From DASZUK01 sp035547695 (GTDB lineage: Bacteria; Actinomycetota; Acidimicrobiia; Acidimicrobiales; RAAP-2): a stretch of 64,000 bases of DNA. Shown here piece by piece: positions 1 to 8,306 of this stretch (the first letter of the stretch is position 1; the number at the start of each line of letters is the position of its first letter). The position numbers and the translations under genes were made by a program. A model generated the notes under the pieces. The model was not told the DNA's origin. It did not search any database and saw only the letters and a list, made by a program, of their open reading frames with translations. The DNA is taken from assembly GCA_035547695.1 (NCBI GenBank), contig DASZUK010000029.1, forward strand, positions 22,718 to 86,717. Direction: 5' to 3'.

Positions 1-2
1 AC

Positions 3-1583
3 GCCGAGGTGGTGTCGGCGGCGGCGGCCCGGGCGGCCTGGCTGGCCGACCGGCGGCGGCCGGGCCCGTTCCACGTGGCGGTGCTGCTGGACAACGTGGC
101 GGAGCACGTGCTGTGGCTGCAGGGGGCGGCGCTGGCCGGGGCGGTGGTGGTGGGCGGCAACCCGACCCACCGGGGGGACGAGCTGGCCAGGGACCTGTCG
201 CACACCGAATGCCAACTGCTGGTGACGTCGACGGAGCACCTGCCGCTGGTGGACGGCCGGCACCTGGGCGAGGCGCTGGGGACGGCGTCGGCCGGCAGCG
301 ACCGGGTGGTGGTCGTGGACGACCCGGCCGGGAGGGCGGCGGTGGCGGCGTTCGACGGCGCGGCGCCGCCGGACCCGGTGGCGGCCGGGGTCACCCCGGA
401 CAGCCTGGGGTACCTGCTGTTCACGTCGGGGACGTCGGGGGCGCCGAAGGCGTGCCGGTGCACCCAGGGCCGGCTGGCCCGCATCGGGGGGATCGTGGCG
501 CAGATGTACGGGCTGACCGCCGACGACGTCTGCTATCTGTCGATGCCGCTGTTCCACTCCAACGCCCTGATGGCCGGGTGGGCGCCGGCGCTGGCCGGCG
601 GGTCGGCGGCGGCGCTGCCCACCGGCGGCCGGTTCTCGGCGTCGGGGTTCCTGCCGGACGTGCGGCGGTTCAAGGTGACCTACTTCAACTACGTCGGGAA
701 GCCGCTGGCCTACATCCTGGCCACCCCGGAACGGCCGGACGACGCCGACAACACCCTGCGGCGGGCGTTCGGCAACGAGGGGGCCAGCGCGGACGTGGCC
801 CGGTTCGCGGCGCGGTTCGGCTGCACGGTGACCGACGCCTACGGGTCCACCGAGGGCGGGGCCATCGTGCAGCGCACCCCGGACACCCCGCCGGGGGCGC
901 TGGGCCGGGCCCCGGAGGGCACGGTGGTGCTGTCGGCGGAGACCGGCCAGGAGTGCCCGCCGGCGGCCTTCGACGCCCACGGCCGGCTGACCAACGCCGC
1001 CGAGGCCATCGGGGAGCTGGTCAGCAAGGGCGGCGCGGCCGGGTTCGAGGGGTACTGGCGCAACGACGAGGCCGAGGCGGCCCGGCTGCGGGAGGGGTGG
1101 TACTGGACCGGCGACCTGGCCTACCGGGACGAGTCCGGGTTCTTCTACTTCGCCGGCCGGGACCACGATTGGCTACGGGTGGACGGGGAGAACTTCGCCT
1201 CGGCCCCGGTGGAGCGGGTACTGGAGCGGCACCCCGACGTGGTGCTGGCCGCGGTGTACGCGGTGCCGGACCCGGTGGTGGGCGACCAGGTGATGGCCGC
1301 CCTGCAGTTGCGGCCGGGGGCCACGTTCGACCCGACGGGGTTCGCCGGGTTCCTGGCCGCCCAGGATGACCTCGGCACCAAGTGGGCGCCCCGGTTCGTC
1401 CGGCTGGCGGACCAACTGCCGGCGACGGCGACCAACAAGGTGCTGAAGCGGACGCTGCGGGCCGAACGGTGGCGGACGGCCGACCCGGTGTGGTGGCAGC
1501 CCGAACGCGGGGCCGCCTACACCACGCTGTCCGCCGACGACGCCGACCGGCTGGACGCGGCGGCGGCCGACCGCCCGCTCTGA
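3..1583 (+). CDS. Acyl-CoA synthetase (AMP-forming), 5' end outside window
   Basis: ANL-superfamily ligase that activates a carboxylic acid to its CoA thioester through an acyl-adenylate. The frame is open to the left edge, so a short N-terminal piece is missing; the GTG at 9 is only the first start codon inside the window. About 520 residues are visible. The P-loop LLFTSGTSGAPK (about residues 137-147), YGSTEGG of the A5 motif, the hinge region YWTGDLAYRDESGFFYFAGR and the C-terminal lysine motif NKVLKR are all present, so the enzyme looks intact. It resembles FadD-type synthetases, and the sterol side-chain genes that follow suggest a fatty or steroid acid substrate; that substrate is inference. 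It converges on the S53 peptidase gene. Confidence 0.9.
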   Translation, partial: AEVVSAAAARAAWLADRRRPGPFHVAVLLDNVAEHVLWLQGAALAGAVVVGGNPTHRGDELARDLSHTECQLLVTSTEHLPLVDGRHLGEALGTASAGSDRVVVVDDPAGRAAVAAFDGAAPPDPVAAGVTPDSLGYLLFTSGTSGAPKACRCTQGRLARIGGIVAQMYGLTADDVCYLSMPLFHSNALMAGWAPALAGGSAAALPTGGRFSASGFLPDVRRFKVTYFNYVGKPLAYILATPERPDDADNTLRRAFGNEGASADVARFAARFGCTVTDAYGSTEGGAIVQRTPDTPPGALGRAPEGTVVLSAETGQECPPAAFDAHGRLTNAAEAIGELVSKGGAAGFEGYWRNDEAEAARLREGWYWTGDLAYRDESGFFYFAGRDHDWLRVDGENFASAPVERVLERHPDVVLAAVYAVPDPVVGDQVMAALQLRPGATFDPTGFAGFLAAQDDLGTKWAPRFVRLADQLPATATNKVLKRTLRAERWRTADPVWWQPERGAAYTTLSADDADRLDAAAADRPL

Positions 1584-1598
1584 GCCGCTCCCCCGCCC

Positions 1599-1622
1599 CC
1601 GGCGCCGCCCCCACAGCGCCGG
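1599..1622. terminator. GC hairpin between convergent genes
   Basis: CCGGCGC (1599-1605) and GCGCCGG (1616-1622) form a 7-bp stem with a 10-nt loop in the 45-nt gap between the convergent synthetase and peptidase genes. There is no U-tract, so it is only a candidate bidirectional terminator. Confidence 0.35.
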
Positions 1623-1628
1623 CGCGGG

Positions 1629-4361
1629 CTACGAGGTGGCGATGCCGACGATGGGCTTGGCCAGCGCCAGGCTGCCGGCCGACCCGTCGAATGTGGCGTC
1701 GCCGAAGGTGAAGACACCGCCGTCGGCGGCGACCAGCCAGTAGCCGGCGCCGTCCCCGGTGGCGGCGATGCCGACGATGGGCTTGGCCAGCGGGAGGGAG
1801 GCGGTGGACCCGAAGAAGGCGGCGTCACCGAAGGCGAAGATGCCGCCGTCGGACGCCACCTCCCAGTACCCGTTGCCGTCCGGGGTGGCGGCGATGCCGA
1901 CGATGGGCTGGTTGAGGGGCTTGCCGCCCATGGAGCCGAAGAAGGCGGCGTCACCGAAGGCGAAGATGCCGCCGTCGGAGCCGACCAGGCGGTAGCCGCC
2001 GGCCCCGGCGACGGTGATGGAGAAGGCCGCGGTGGCCGACGGCGGCGGGGCGAACGGGATTGTCGCTGTGGCCCCTGTGCCGACGAAGCGGCCGGAGGGG
2101 GTGCCGGTGACCTGGACGGAGAAGCTCCAGGTCCCGGCCGTGGTCGGGGTACCGGCGATGGTGCCGGTGGTGGCGTCGAGGGACAACCCCGGCGGCAGGG
2201 CGCCGCTGGCGACGCCCCAGGTGTACGGGGTGTTGCCGCCGGTGGCCGACAGGGTGGTGGCGTAGGGACGGCCGGCGGAGCCGCCGGGGAGGGAGGTGGT
2301 GGTGATGGCCACCTGGTAGGCCCGCAGCGCACCGGCGAGGACGGCGGCGTTGGGGCTGCCGAGGCCGGTGGCCATGTCGTAGCCGGGGGTGGCCCGGTAG
2401 CAGGGCTGTGTATGTTGCACTGTCCCTGTCACTGTGTAGCTGCAGGTTCGGTTGCCGTGGGTCCCCGGAGGCAGCGCCGATGTGGCCGACAGGTAGTCGT
2501 TGTCGCCGCGGGTGACGTCGGTGAAGGCCGACGGGTCGGACCGGTCGATGGCGTAGAGGGCCGGGGAGACCAGGCCGAGCCGGCCCTGGGGCACGCCCTG
2601 GTCGACGAGGGCGAGCATGGCGGCCCACAGGGGGGCGGCGGCGCTGGTGCCGCCGCTGACGGCCCAGCCCTGGCCACCGTTGGCGGTCTGGAAGGTGGAG
2701 TAGTAGAAGGCGAAGGCGGAGACGTCGGGGACCTCACGGCAGTCGGCCCGGCCTGTTGTGTTGGCGGTGGCACCGCAGGGGGCGCCGCTGGCGTTGCCGC
2801 TGGTGTCGAAGCCGACCTGCCAGGCCGGCATCTGCCAGTTCGACGAGATGCCGCCGGAGCCGACGAGGTTTGTCGGGTACCCTGTCTCCCGCCCTGTCTG
2901 CCCGTCGAAGGGTGAGGCGAAGCCGCTGCCGTCGGCACCGGGCCCGGTGAAGTTCCAGACCCGCTGCGGGATTGTCCGGATTGTGGCGACCGGGGTTGTG
3001 GGCAGGACCAGCGTGGTCCCCCCGACGGCGGTCACGAACGGCTGGCTGGCGGGGTCCTGGAGGGACAGGCCGTACGGTGTGGCGAGCGGCCCTGTGACGG
3101 CGCCGTTGGCCTTCACCTCCGGCAGGTTGGCCTCGGACCCCTCGTCACCGGCGGCCGCCAGCATGGACTGGCCCTGGACGGCCATGGCCTGGAAGAGGGG
3201 GGCTTCGATCTGGGCGTAGTTGAGGCCGGCGCCGACGAGCTCCTGCTCGGTGCCGGGCCCCCAACTGGTGCTGACCACCTGGGCCCGGTTCTGCTGCACG
3301 ATGGCGGCATAGGTGTCGTAGAAGGCGGCGACCCCCGAGGCGGTGTTGCCGAGGTAGAAGAGCACATGGGCGTCGGGGGCGAGGGACGTCAGCATGTCGA
3401 GGTCCAAGGTGGCCTCGTCGGTGCCTGTGGAGTCGGCCAGCGAGGTGCCGCCGTCGACCAGGACCCGTGTCACCTGGGTGTGGATGCCGTAGCACTGCTC
3501 GAAGGTGGCGAGGTCGGATGTGGAGAAGTCGGCGAGCTCGAACAGGGCCACGGTGGTGCCCTGGCCGAGCTGGCCGGCCTGGTACAGGGAGTCGAGCCCG
3601 TAGTAGTGGGCGATGTCGGCGGCCGGCAGCACGTCGGCTGTGCTGGTGGCTGTGGGGCAGGCCGCCGGGGCGCCGGGCACCGGCTCGATGGCGGACGGTC
3701 CGTCAATGGCGGCCGCCACGGACTGGCCGGCCCGGTTCGCCCGGACGTCGCCGTGCTGCGGCTGGACCAGGTTGTCGAGGCCGAGGACGGCGGCCACGGC
3801 GGGATGGATGTCGGCCGGCACCTTCGGCGCGGCCGTGTTGGCGTGGACCTGCCGCCCGGACGGCAGGGTGTACCGGTCGATGGGGGTCTGGAACGCCGAC
3901 TCGACGGCCGACGCGGGACCGGTGACCGGCAGGTCGAGGCCGTCACCGGTGGCCGTCCCGACGGTCAGGCCCTGGCCCTGCAGCCAGGAACGGACGGCGG
4001 CGAGGGTGTCCGGCGACGGACCGAACTGCGCCTGGACCTGTGTGGCGGTGAGGTAGTGGTGGTACTGCGGCGACGACGGTGTGGCGACGGCGGTGGCCAG
4101 TTGCTCCAGGCCGGTCGGGTCGGAGGGCCGGAGGGCGACCGAAAGGTGGAGGACGGCGGACGGGCTGACGGCGCCGTGCGCGGTGGCGCCGGCCGGGACC
4201 CGGGGAGCGGCCGACGCCGTCGCCACCATCGGTGCGGCCGCCGAGGGGTCGGCGGCACCGGCGACGCCGGCGAGGCCGCCGACCGCCAGGGCACCTGCGG
4301 CCGCGGCGACGACCGCGGCCCTCCGGACCGACCGAGCCCAACCGTTCACGTCGTGGTGCAT
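1629..4361 (-). CDS. Secreted S53 (sedolisin/kumamolisin) peptidase with Ig-like and SDGG-repeat C-terminus
   Basis: Exported serine-carboxyl endopeptidase, 910 residues. The start at 4361 gives a signal peptide (RRAAVVAAAAGALAVGGLAG), although the frame stays open far upstream. A pro-kumamolisin activation domain (about 50-190) precedes the S53 domain (about 235-680). The catalytic Glu and Asp lie in DEATLDLDM, the oxyanion Asp in LAAAGDEGS and the nucleophile Ser in SGGTSAAAPLW; the calcium-site tail is GYDMATGLGSPNA. An Ig-like domain (about 682-760) and three roughly 42-residue repeats of the SDGGIFAFGDAAFFGS type follow. S53 enzymes usually work at acidic pH. The repeats probably bind a surface or polymer, but their ligand is unknown. 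Threonine is often encoded by ACA here, unlike in the neighbouring cytosolic genes. Confidence 0.93.
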   Translation of the reverse strand: MHHDVNGWARSVRRAAVVAAAAGALAVGGLAGVAGAADPSAAAPMVATASAAPRVPAGATAHGAVSPSAVLHLSVALRPSDPTGLEQLATAVATPSSPQYHHYLTATQVQAQFGPSPDTLAAVRSWLQGQGLTVGTATGDGLDLPVTGPASAVESAFQTPIDRYTLPSGRQVHANTAAPKVPADIHPAVAAVLGLDNLVQPQHGDVRANRAGQSVAAAIDGPSAIEPVPGAPAACPTATSTADVLPAADIAHYYGLDSLYQAGQLGQGTTVALFELADFSTSDLATFEQCYGIHTQVTRVLVDGGTSLADSTGTDEATLDLDMLTSLAPDAHVLFYLGNTASGVAAFYDTYAAIVQQNRAQVVSTSWGPGTEQELVGAGLNYAQIEAPLFQAMAVQGQSMLAAAGDEGSEANLPEVKANGAVTGPLATPYGLSLQDPASQPFVTAVGGTTLVLPTTPVATIRTIPQRVWNFTGPGADGSGFASPFDGQTGRETGYPTNLVGSGGISSNWQMPAWQVGFDTSGNASGAPCGATANTTGRADCREVPDVSAFAFYYSTFQTANGGQGWAVSGGTSAAAPLWAAMLALVDQGVPQGRLGLVSPALYAIDRSDPSAFTDVTRGDNDYLSATSALPPGTHGNRTCSYTVTGTVQHTQPCYRATPGYDMATGLGSPNAAVLAGALRAYQVAITTTSLPGGSAGRPYATTLSATGGNTPYTWGVASGALPPGLSLDATTGTIAGTPTTAGTWSFSVQVTGTPSGRFVGTGATATIPFAPPPSATAAFSITVAGAGGYRLVGSDGGIFAFGDAAFFGSMGGKPLNQPIVGIAATPDGNGYWEVASDGGIFAFGDAAFFGSTASLPLAKPIVGIAATGDGAGYWLVAADGGVFTFGDATFDGSAGSLALAKPIVGIATS
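1632..2002 (-). repeat. Three tandem 126-bp coding repeats
   Basis: These encode three copies of a 42-residue unit at the C-terminus of the S53 peptidase. The string gatgccgacgatgggct recurs with an exact 126-bp period at 1641, 1767 and 1893. The repeat is a protein feature of exported proteins, not a mobile element. Confidence 0.85.
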
Positions 4362-4408
4362 ACCCGCCTGACTACCACAGGGGCCGCCGGTCGAGCTACC
4401 CGGTCGAG

Positions 4409-5401
4409 CTACACAGAACCGGCAACCGGGGATGGGTCCCCGCTCCCCGACGGGCTGTCCGGCGGGCTGTCCGTCGGGGTGCCCGGCGGGGTGCCCGGCG
4501 GGGAGGTGGACGGGCCGGCCGGCGGGGACCCGGCCCGGCGCCGGCGGACGAACGCCCCCACCGCGACGGCCACCGCGATGGCGGCGGCGACGCCGAAGGT
4601 GATCCACAGGTCCTGTCGGAGGTAGCGGTCGAGGATGTCGAAGACCTTGCCGGACAGGAGGGCGTCGGCGCCGTTGGCGGCGGCACGGGACACCGACACG
4701 GTGCGGGCGATGGCCAGGGCGACGAAGGCCGCGGCGGTGGTGGCCACGGTGCAGGCGGCCCCGCCGAACAGCACCCGCCACCGCCTGGGGGCGACGAGCA
4801 GGGCGGCGGCGGCGAGGGCGACGGCGAGGCCGCCGAGCAGCCACTGGGCGTCGACCACGTTGGCGAAGGCGTCGCGGGCCTCGACCAGTTGGGCGGAGGT
4901 CAGCAGGGTGATCTGCAGCGGGTGCTGGGCGACGAGCCGGTCGAGGGTGGGGACGAGGGGGTGGACGACCGGGCTGTCCACGTTGTCGAGGAGTGTGGTG
5001 ACCACCGGGTTGAGCTCGACGACCACCTTCTCGTGGTCCCGGGAGCCGGTGAACACCCGCACCGCGCCCTTCTGGGCGCGACGGTTGGCCCGGTTCCAGA
5101 TGCCCTGGAACGACGGCTGGGCCAGCTCGTGCGCCAGAGCCCCCTGGACGGCGGCGCGGGCGGAGCGGGCCGCCGGCAGGGCCCGGAGCTGGGAGGGCAG
5201 GTCGCGGTAGAGGGCGGCGGTGATGTCGACGGCCAGCCGGTCGGTGAACTGTCGGTCCTCCGCCAGGGGGGCCAGGGTGGCCACGTAGCGGCCGTTGTCC
5301 AGCAGGGTGCGGTGGGCCCAGTGGGCGGTGACGGCGAGAGGGATGCAGATGGCGGCGAGGACGGCGGCCACCCAGGCGGCCACCGGGCGCAGGGACTGCA
5401 T
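4409..5401 (-). CDS. Conserved membrane protein, function unknown
   Basis: Protein of 330 residues. One N-terminal membrane segment (VAAVLAAICIPLAVTA) is followed by an extracytoplasmic region of about 150 residues. Two central membrane segments (LLGGLAVALAAAALLVA and VATTAAAFVALAIA) and one late segment (ITFGVAAAIAVAVAVGAFV) come next. The cytoplasmic tail is basic and then Pro/Ser/Gly-rich. No enzyme motif is visible. It resembles uncharacterised actinobacterial integral membrane proteins. It lies on the same strand as the peptidase, 47 nt upstream of it, and could be cotranscribed. I cannot assign a function. Confidence 0.75.
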   Translation of the reverse strand: MQSLRPVAAWVAAVLAAICIPLAVTAHWAHRTLLDNGRYVATLAPLAEDRQFTDRLAVDITAALYRDLPSQLRALPAARSARAAVQGALAHELAQPSFQGIWNRANRRAQKGAVRVFTGSRDHEKVVVELNPVVTTLLDNVDSPVVHPLVPTLDRLVAQHPLQITLLTSAQLVEARDAFANVVDAQWLLGGLAVALAAAALLVAPRRWRVLFGGAACTVATTAAAFVALAIARTVSVSRAAANGADALLSGKVFDILDRYLRQDLWITFGVAAAIAVAVAVGAFVRRRRAGSPPAGPSTSPPGTPPGTPTDSPPDSPSGSGDPSPVAGSV

Positions 5402-5518
5402 CCCTACGATGAAAGCAGACGGCGGAGGTGCGTGCGGCGACCGGTGGGACGACCCCGGTTGCAGTCGGTGGCCCAGCGGCGGGGCGAACTGGCCGCGACG
5501 GCGGCCGGTGGCCGGCGG

Positions 5519-6700
5519 CTACCGGTCGGTGCCGAGGATGAGGCCGCTGGTGGGGACGCCGGTGCCGGCGGTGACCAGGACGTGGTCGAGGCCGTCGACC
5601 TGGTTGACGGAGGTGCCGCGGACCAGCCGGACGCCCTCGGCGATGCCGTTCATGCCGTGCAGGTAGGCCTCGCCGAGCTGGCCGCCGTGGGTGTTGATGG
5701 GGAGGCGGCCGCCGAGCTCGATGGCGCCGTCCCGGATGAAGTCCTTGGCCTCGCCCTTGCCGCAGAACCCGAGCTCCTCCAGTTGGTAGAGGACGTAGGG
5801 GGTGAAGTGGTCGTAGAGGATGGCGGCCTGCATGTCGTCGGGGCCGAGGCCGGAGGTGGCCCACAACTGCCGGGCGACGACGGCCATCTCGGGGAGGCCG
5901 AGGAGGTCGTCGCGGTAGTAGGAGGTCATCATGTCCTGGCCGTCCCCGGACCCCTGGGCGGCGGCCCGGATGACGGCCGGGGCGTTCGGGAGGTCCCGGG
6001 CGCGGTCGAGGGAGGTGACCACCAGGGCCTGGGCCCCGTCGGTCTCCTGGCAGCAGTCGAGGAGGTGGAGGGGCTCCACGATCCACCGGCTGGCCTGGTG
6101 GTCGGCCAGGGTGATGGGCTGCTCGTAGAACCAGGCCTTGGGGTTGGTGGCGGCGTGCCGGCGGTCGGCCACGGCGACCCGGCCGAGGTCCTCGCTGGTG
6201 GTGCCGGTGACGTGCAGGTAGCGCTGGGCGGCCAGGGCGACCCATTGGGCCGGGGTGAGCAGGCCGACCGGGGAGTAGAAGGCGAACTGGGCGTTCTCGG
6301 CGTTGGGGACCGGGGGGCGGCCCTGGACGCCGCCGCCGAACCGGTTGCCGGACCGCTCGTTGAAGGCCCGGTAGCAGACCACCACGTCGGCCACCCCGGA
6401 GGCGACGGCCAGGGCGGCCTGCTGCACGGTGCCGCAGGCCGCGCCGCCGCCGTAGTGGACACGGCTGAAGAAGGTGAGCTCCCCGATGCCGAGGGCCCGG
6501 GCGATGTCCACGTCGGGGTTGGTGTCGGAGCTGTAGGTGACCATGCCCTGCACGTCGGACGGCGCGAGGCCGGCGTCGCGGACGGCGGCGGCCACCGCCT
6601 CGCAGGCCAGCCGCAGCTCGGACCGGCCGGAGGCCTTGGAGAACTCGGTGGCCCCGATGCCGGCGATGGCCACCCGGCCGGCGAAGGCGTGGGTGGTCAT
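5519..6700 (-). CDS. ltp2: Ltp2-type thiolase-fold lipid-transfer protein / steroid side-chain aldolase
   Basis: Protein of 393 residues in the thiolase superfamily. Long stretches match Mycobacterium Ltp2 (Rv3540c) as I remember it: FSKASGRSELRLA near the N-terminus, HYGGGAACGTVQ, YRAFNERSG, LLDCCQETDGA, GFCGKGEAKDFI and GGRLPINTHGGQLGEAY. Ltp2 binds the DUF35 domain of ChsH2 and catalyses the retro-aldol cleavage that removes the last three side-chain carbons as propionyl-CoA, leaving a 17-keto steroid. It is the last gene of the operon, and its ATG overlaps the hydratase stop as ATGA, which indicates translational coupling. The exact sterol substrate cannot be read from sequence. Confidence 0.9.
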   Translation of the reverse strand: MTTHAFAGRVAIAGIGATEFSKASGRSELRLACEAVAAAVRDAGLAPSDVQGMVTYSSDTNPDVDIARALGIGELTFFSRVHYGGGAACGTVQQAALAVASGVADVVVCYRAFNERSGNRFGGGVQGRPPVPNAENAQFAFYSPVGLLTPAQWVALAAQRYLHVTGTTSEDLGRVAVADRRHAATNPKAWFYEQPITLADHQASRWIVEPLHLLDCCQETDGAQALVVTSLDRARDLPNAPAVIRAAAQGSGDGQDMMTSYYRDDLLGLPEMAVVARQLWATSGLGPDDMQAAILYDHFTPYVLYQLEELGFCGKGEAKDFIRDGAIELGGRLPINTHGGQLGEAYLHGMNGIAEGVRLVRGTSVNQVDGLDHVLVTAGTGVPTSGLILGTDR

Positions 6701-7149
6701 TGCTGCCCTCCCGCCCCGGGGCCCATGGGGAGGGACACCTTGACGGTGCCGACGACGTGGTCCCCGAGGCTGTTGGCGCCGCGGAGGGTGACCTCCACCA
6801 CGCCGCGGTCGCCGTCAGGCTCGGGGCCGAGCTTGTCGGTGACCGAGCCGGTGAAGGTCATGGTGTCGTCGGGGTAGTTGGGGGCGCCCAGCCGGATGGA
6901 CACCTCCCGGAGGAGGCCGGCCGGCCCGGTCCAGTCGGTCACGTACCGGCCGACCAGCCCGTTGGTGGTGAGGATGTTCATGAACATGTCCTTCGACCCC
7001 CGCCGGACGGCCAGCTCGGCGTCGTGGTGGACGTCCTGGTAGTCCCGGCTGGCCAGCGCCCCCGAGACGATCAGGGTCCGGGTGATCGGCAGGACCAGCT
7101 CGTCCAGCCGGTCGCCGACGGCCACGCCGTCGTAGGTGCGGTAGGTCAT
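6697..7149 (-). CDS. chsH1: MaoC-like hot-dog protein, ChsH1-type enoyl-CoA hydratase subunit
   Basis: Small single hot-dog protein of 150 residues. The segment ASRDYQDVHHD carries the Asp/His pair expected of an R-hydratase 2 site and is followed by an MNILTTNGLVGRY helix, as in Rv3541c. In M. tuberculosis, ChsH1 pairs with ChsH2 to hydrate the C22 enoyl-CoA steroid intermediate. The start at 7149 is fixed by an ATGA overlap with the upstream dehydrogenase, and its own stop overlaps the aldolase start the same way. The frame is open upstream, but only this segment has family similarity. Confidence 0.87.
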   Translation of the reverse strand: MTYRTYDGVAVGDRLDELVLPITRTLIVSGALASRDYQDVHHDAELAVRRGSKDMFMNILTTNGLVGRYVTDWTGPAGLLREVSIRLGAPNYPDDTMTFTGSVTDKLGPEPDGDRGVVEVTLRGANSLGDHVVGTVKVSLPMGPGAGGQQ

Positions 7150-8306
7150 CGCGGCGCCCCCTGCCCCACGCCGGCCGTGTCCACCTTGACGCGGGCGGCG
7201 ATGTGGCGGCCGAGCCGGGACAGATGCCGGCTGGGGCCGCCGAGGAGCAGCTCGATCTGCTTGCCCCACAGGAAGTAGCGGTGGATGGGGTAGGTGACGT
7301 CGGCCCCCATGCCGCCATGGAGGTGCTGGGTGGCGTGCACCACCCGCTGGCCGCGCGCCGCGGCCTGCCACTTGGCCACCGCGACGGCCTCGGCCGCGGG
7401 CCGGCCGGTGTCGATCCGCCAGGCGGCCTGCCACAGGGTGACCCGCATGGCCTCGATGTCGATGGCGGCGTCGGCGGCCCGCAGCATGGTGCCCTGGAAG
7501 GCGCTGAGCGGGCGGTCGAACTGGTGCCGCTGGTTCAGGTAGTCGGCGGTCTGGGCCAGGGCGGCCTCGCAGGCCCCGACGGCCAGGGCGGCCAGGGCGG
7601 TCCAGGCCGCCTGCAGGGTCCAGTCCAGCGCCGCCTCCCCGTCGCCGGGCCCGGCCACGACGTCGCCGGCGGCGACCGGGGCCCCGTCCAGGTGGAGGTG
7701 GGGATGGACCTCCCGGTTGGTGGTGGTCGCCCGCTCCAGGCCGGCGCCGGGGCCGACGGGGTCCACCAGGGCCAGGACCACCCCACCCTGGGCGGTGGCC
7801 GCCGGCACCAGCACCCGGGCGGCCAGGTGGGCCTGGGGCACCGCCGGTTCGGTACCGGTGAACCGCCAGCCGTCGCCGTCGGGTTCGGCCCGGACCACCG
7901 GCCGGCCGGAGACGCTGTCGGCCGAGCCGGTGAGGGCGGCGGTCAGGAAGGTGTCGCCGGCGACCACCCCGGGGAGCCACCGGGCGGCGAGGTCGGCGGG
8001 GGCGAACCGGCCGACGGGCAGGGCACCGAGGACCAGGGTGGCCCACAGCGGCACCGGGGCCACCTGGCGGCCCTGGGCCTCCAGCAGCAGGCACAGCTCG
8101 GTCAGGCCGAGCCCGCCGCCGCCGTGCTCGGTGGGGACGGCCAAGCCCAGCAGGTCGGCCCGGGCCAGGGCGGCCCACAGCTCCCGGTCGACGCGGTCGT
8201 CGGTCTGCTCGACCACCCGGACCCGGTCGGGGTCCACCAGGCCGCCGAACACCCCGGCGGCGGCCTCGGCCACGGCCAACTGCTCGTCGGTGAACGTGAA
8301 GTCCAT
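7146..8306 (-). CDS. Acyl-CoA dehydrogenase, FadE28/ChsE1-like subunit
   Basis: FAD-dependent acyl-CoA dehydrogenase fold of 386 residues. The N-terminal helical domain begins MDFTFTDEQLAV. The C-terminal domain contains the flavin-contact stretch HLHGGMGADVTYPIHRYFLW, typical of the divergent subunit of alpha2beta2 steroid dehydrogenases. In mycobacteria such subunits work only with a FadE29-type partner, which is present here two genes upstream. The heterotetramer would introduce the double bond in the steroid C22 side chain. It starts at ATG 8306, which shares one base with the preceding stop (TGATG). The C-terminus (TAGVGQGAPR) runs into a repeat sequence also found after the hydratase. 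Confidence 0.88.
   Translation of the reverse strand: MDFTFTDEQLAVAEAAAGVFGGLVDPDRVRVVEQTDDRVDRELWAALARADLLGLAVPTEHGGGGLGLTELCLLLEAQGRQVAPVPLWATLVLGALPVGRFAPADLAARWLPGVVAGDTFLTAALTGSADSVSGRPVVRAEPDGDGWRFTGTEPAVPQAHLAARVLVPAATAQGGVVLALVDPVGPGAGLERATTTNREVHPHLHLDGAPVAAGDVVAGPGDGEAALDWTLQAAWTALAALAVGACEAALAQTADYLNQRHQFDRPLSAFQGTMLRAADAAIDIEAMRVTLWQAAWRIDTGRPAAEAVAVAKWQAAARGQRVVHATQHLHGGMGADVTYPIHRYFLWGKQIELLLGGPSRHLSRLGRHIAARVKVDTAGVGQGAPR

Noticed and set aside
4362..6245. Upstream extension of the S53 peptidase frame
   Set aside because: The frame is open, but the extension is Arg/Pro-rich and antisense-like, overlaps two same-strand genes, and the signal peptide at 4361 marks the true start.
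4232..6877. Very long open frame on the plus strand opposite the membrane protein, ltp2 and chsH1 genes
   Set aside because: It is Gly/Val/Gln-rich without family motifs and lies antisense to well-supported genes; long spurious frames are expected at this GC content.
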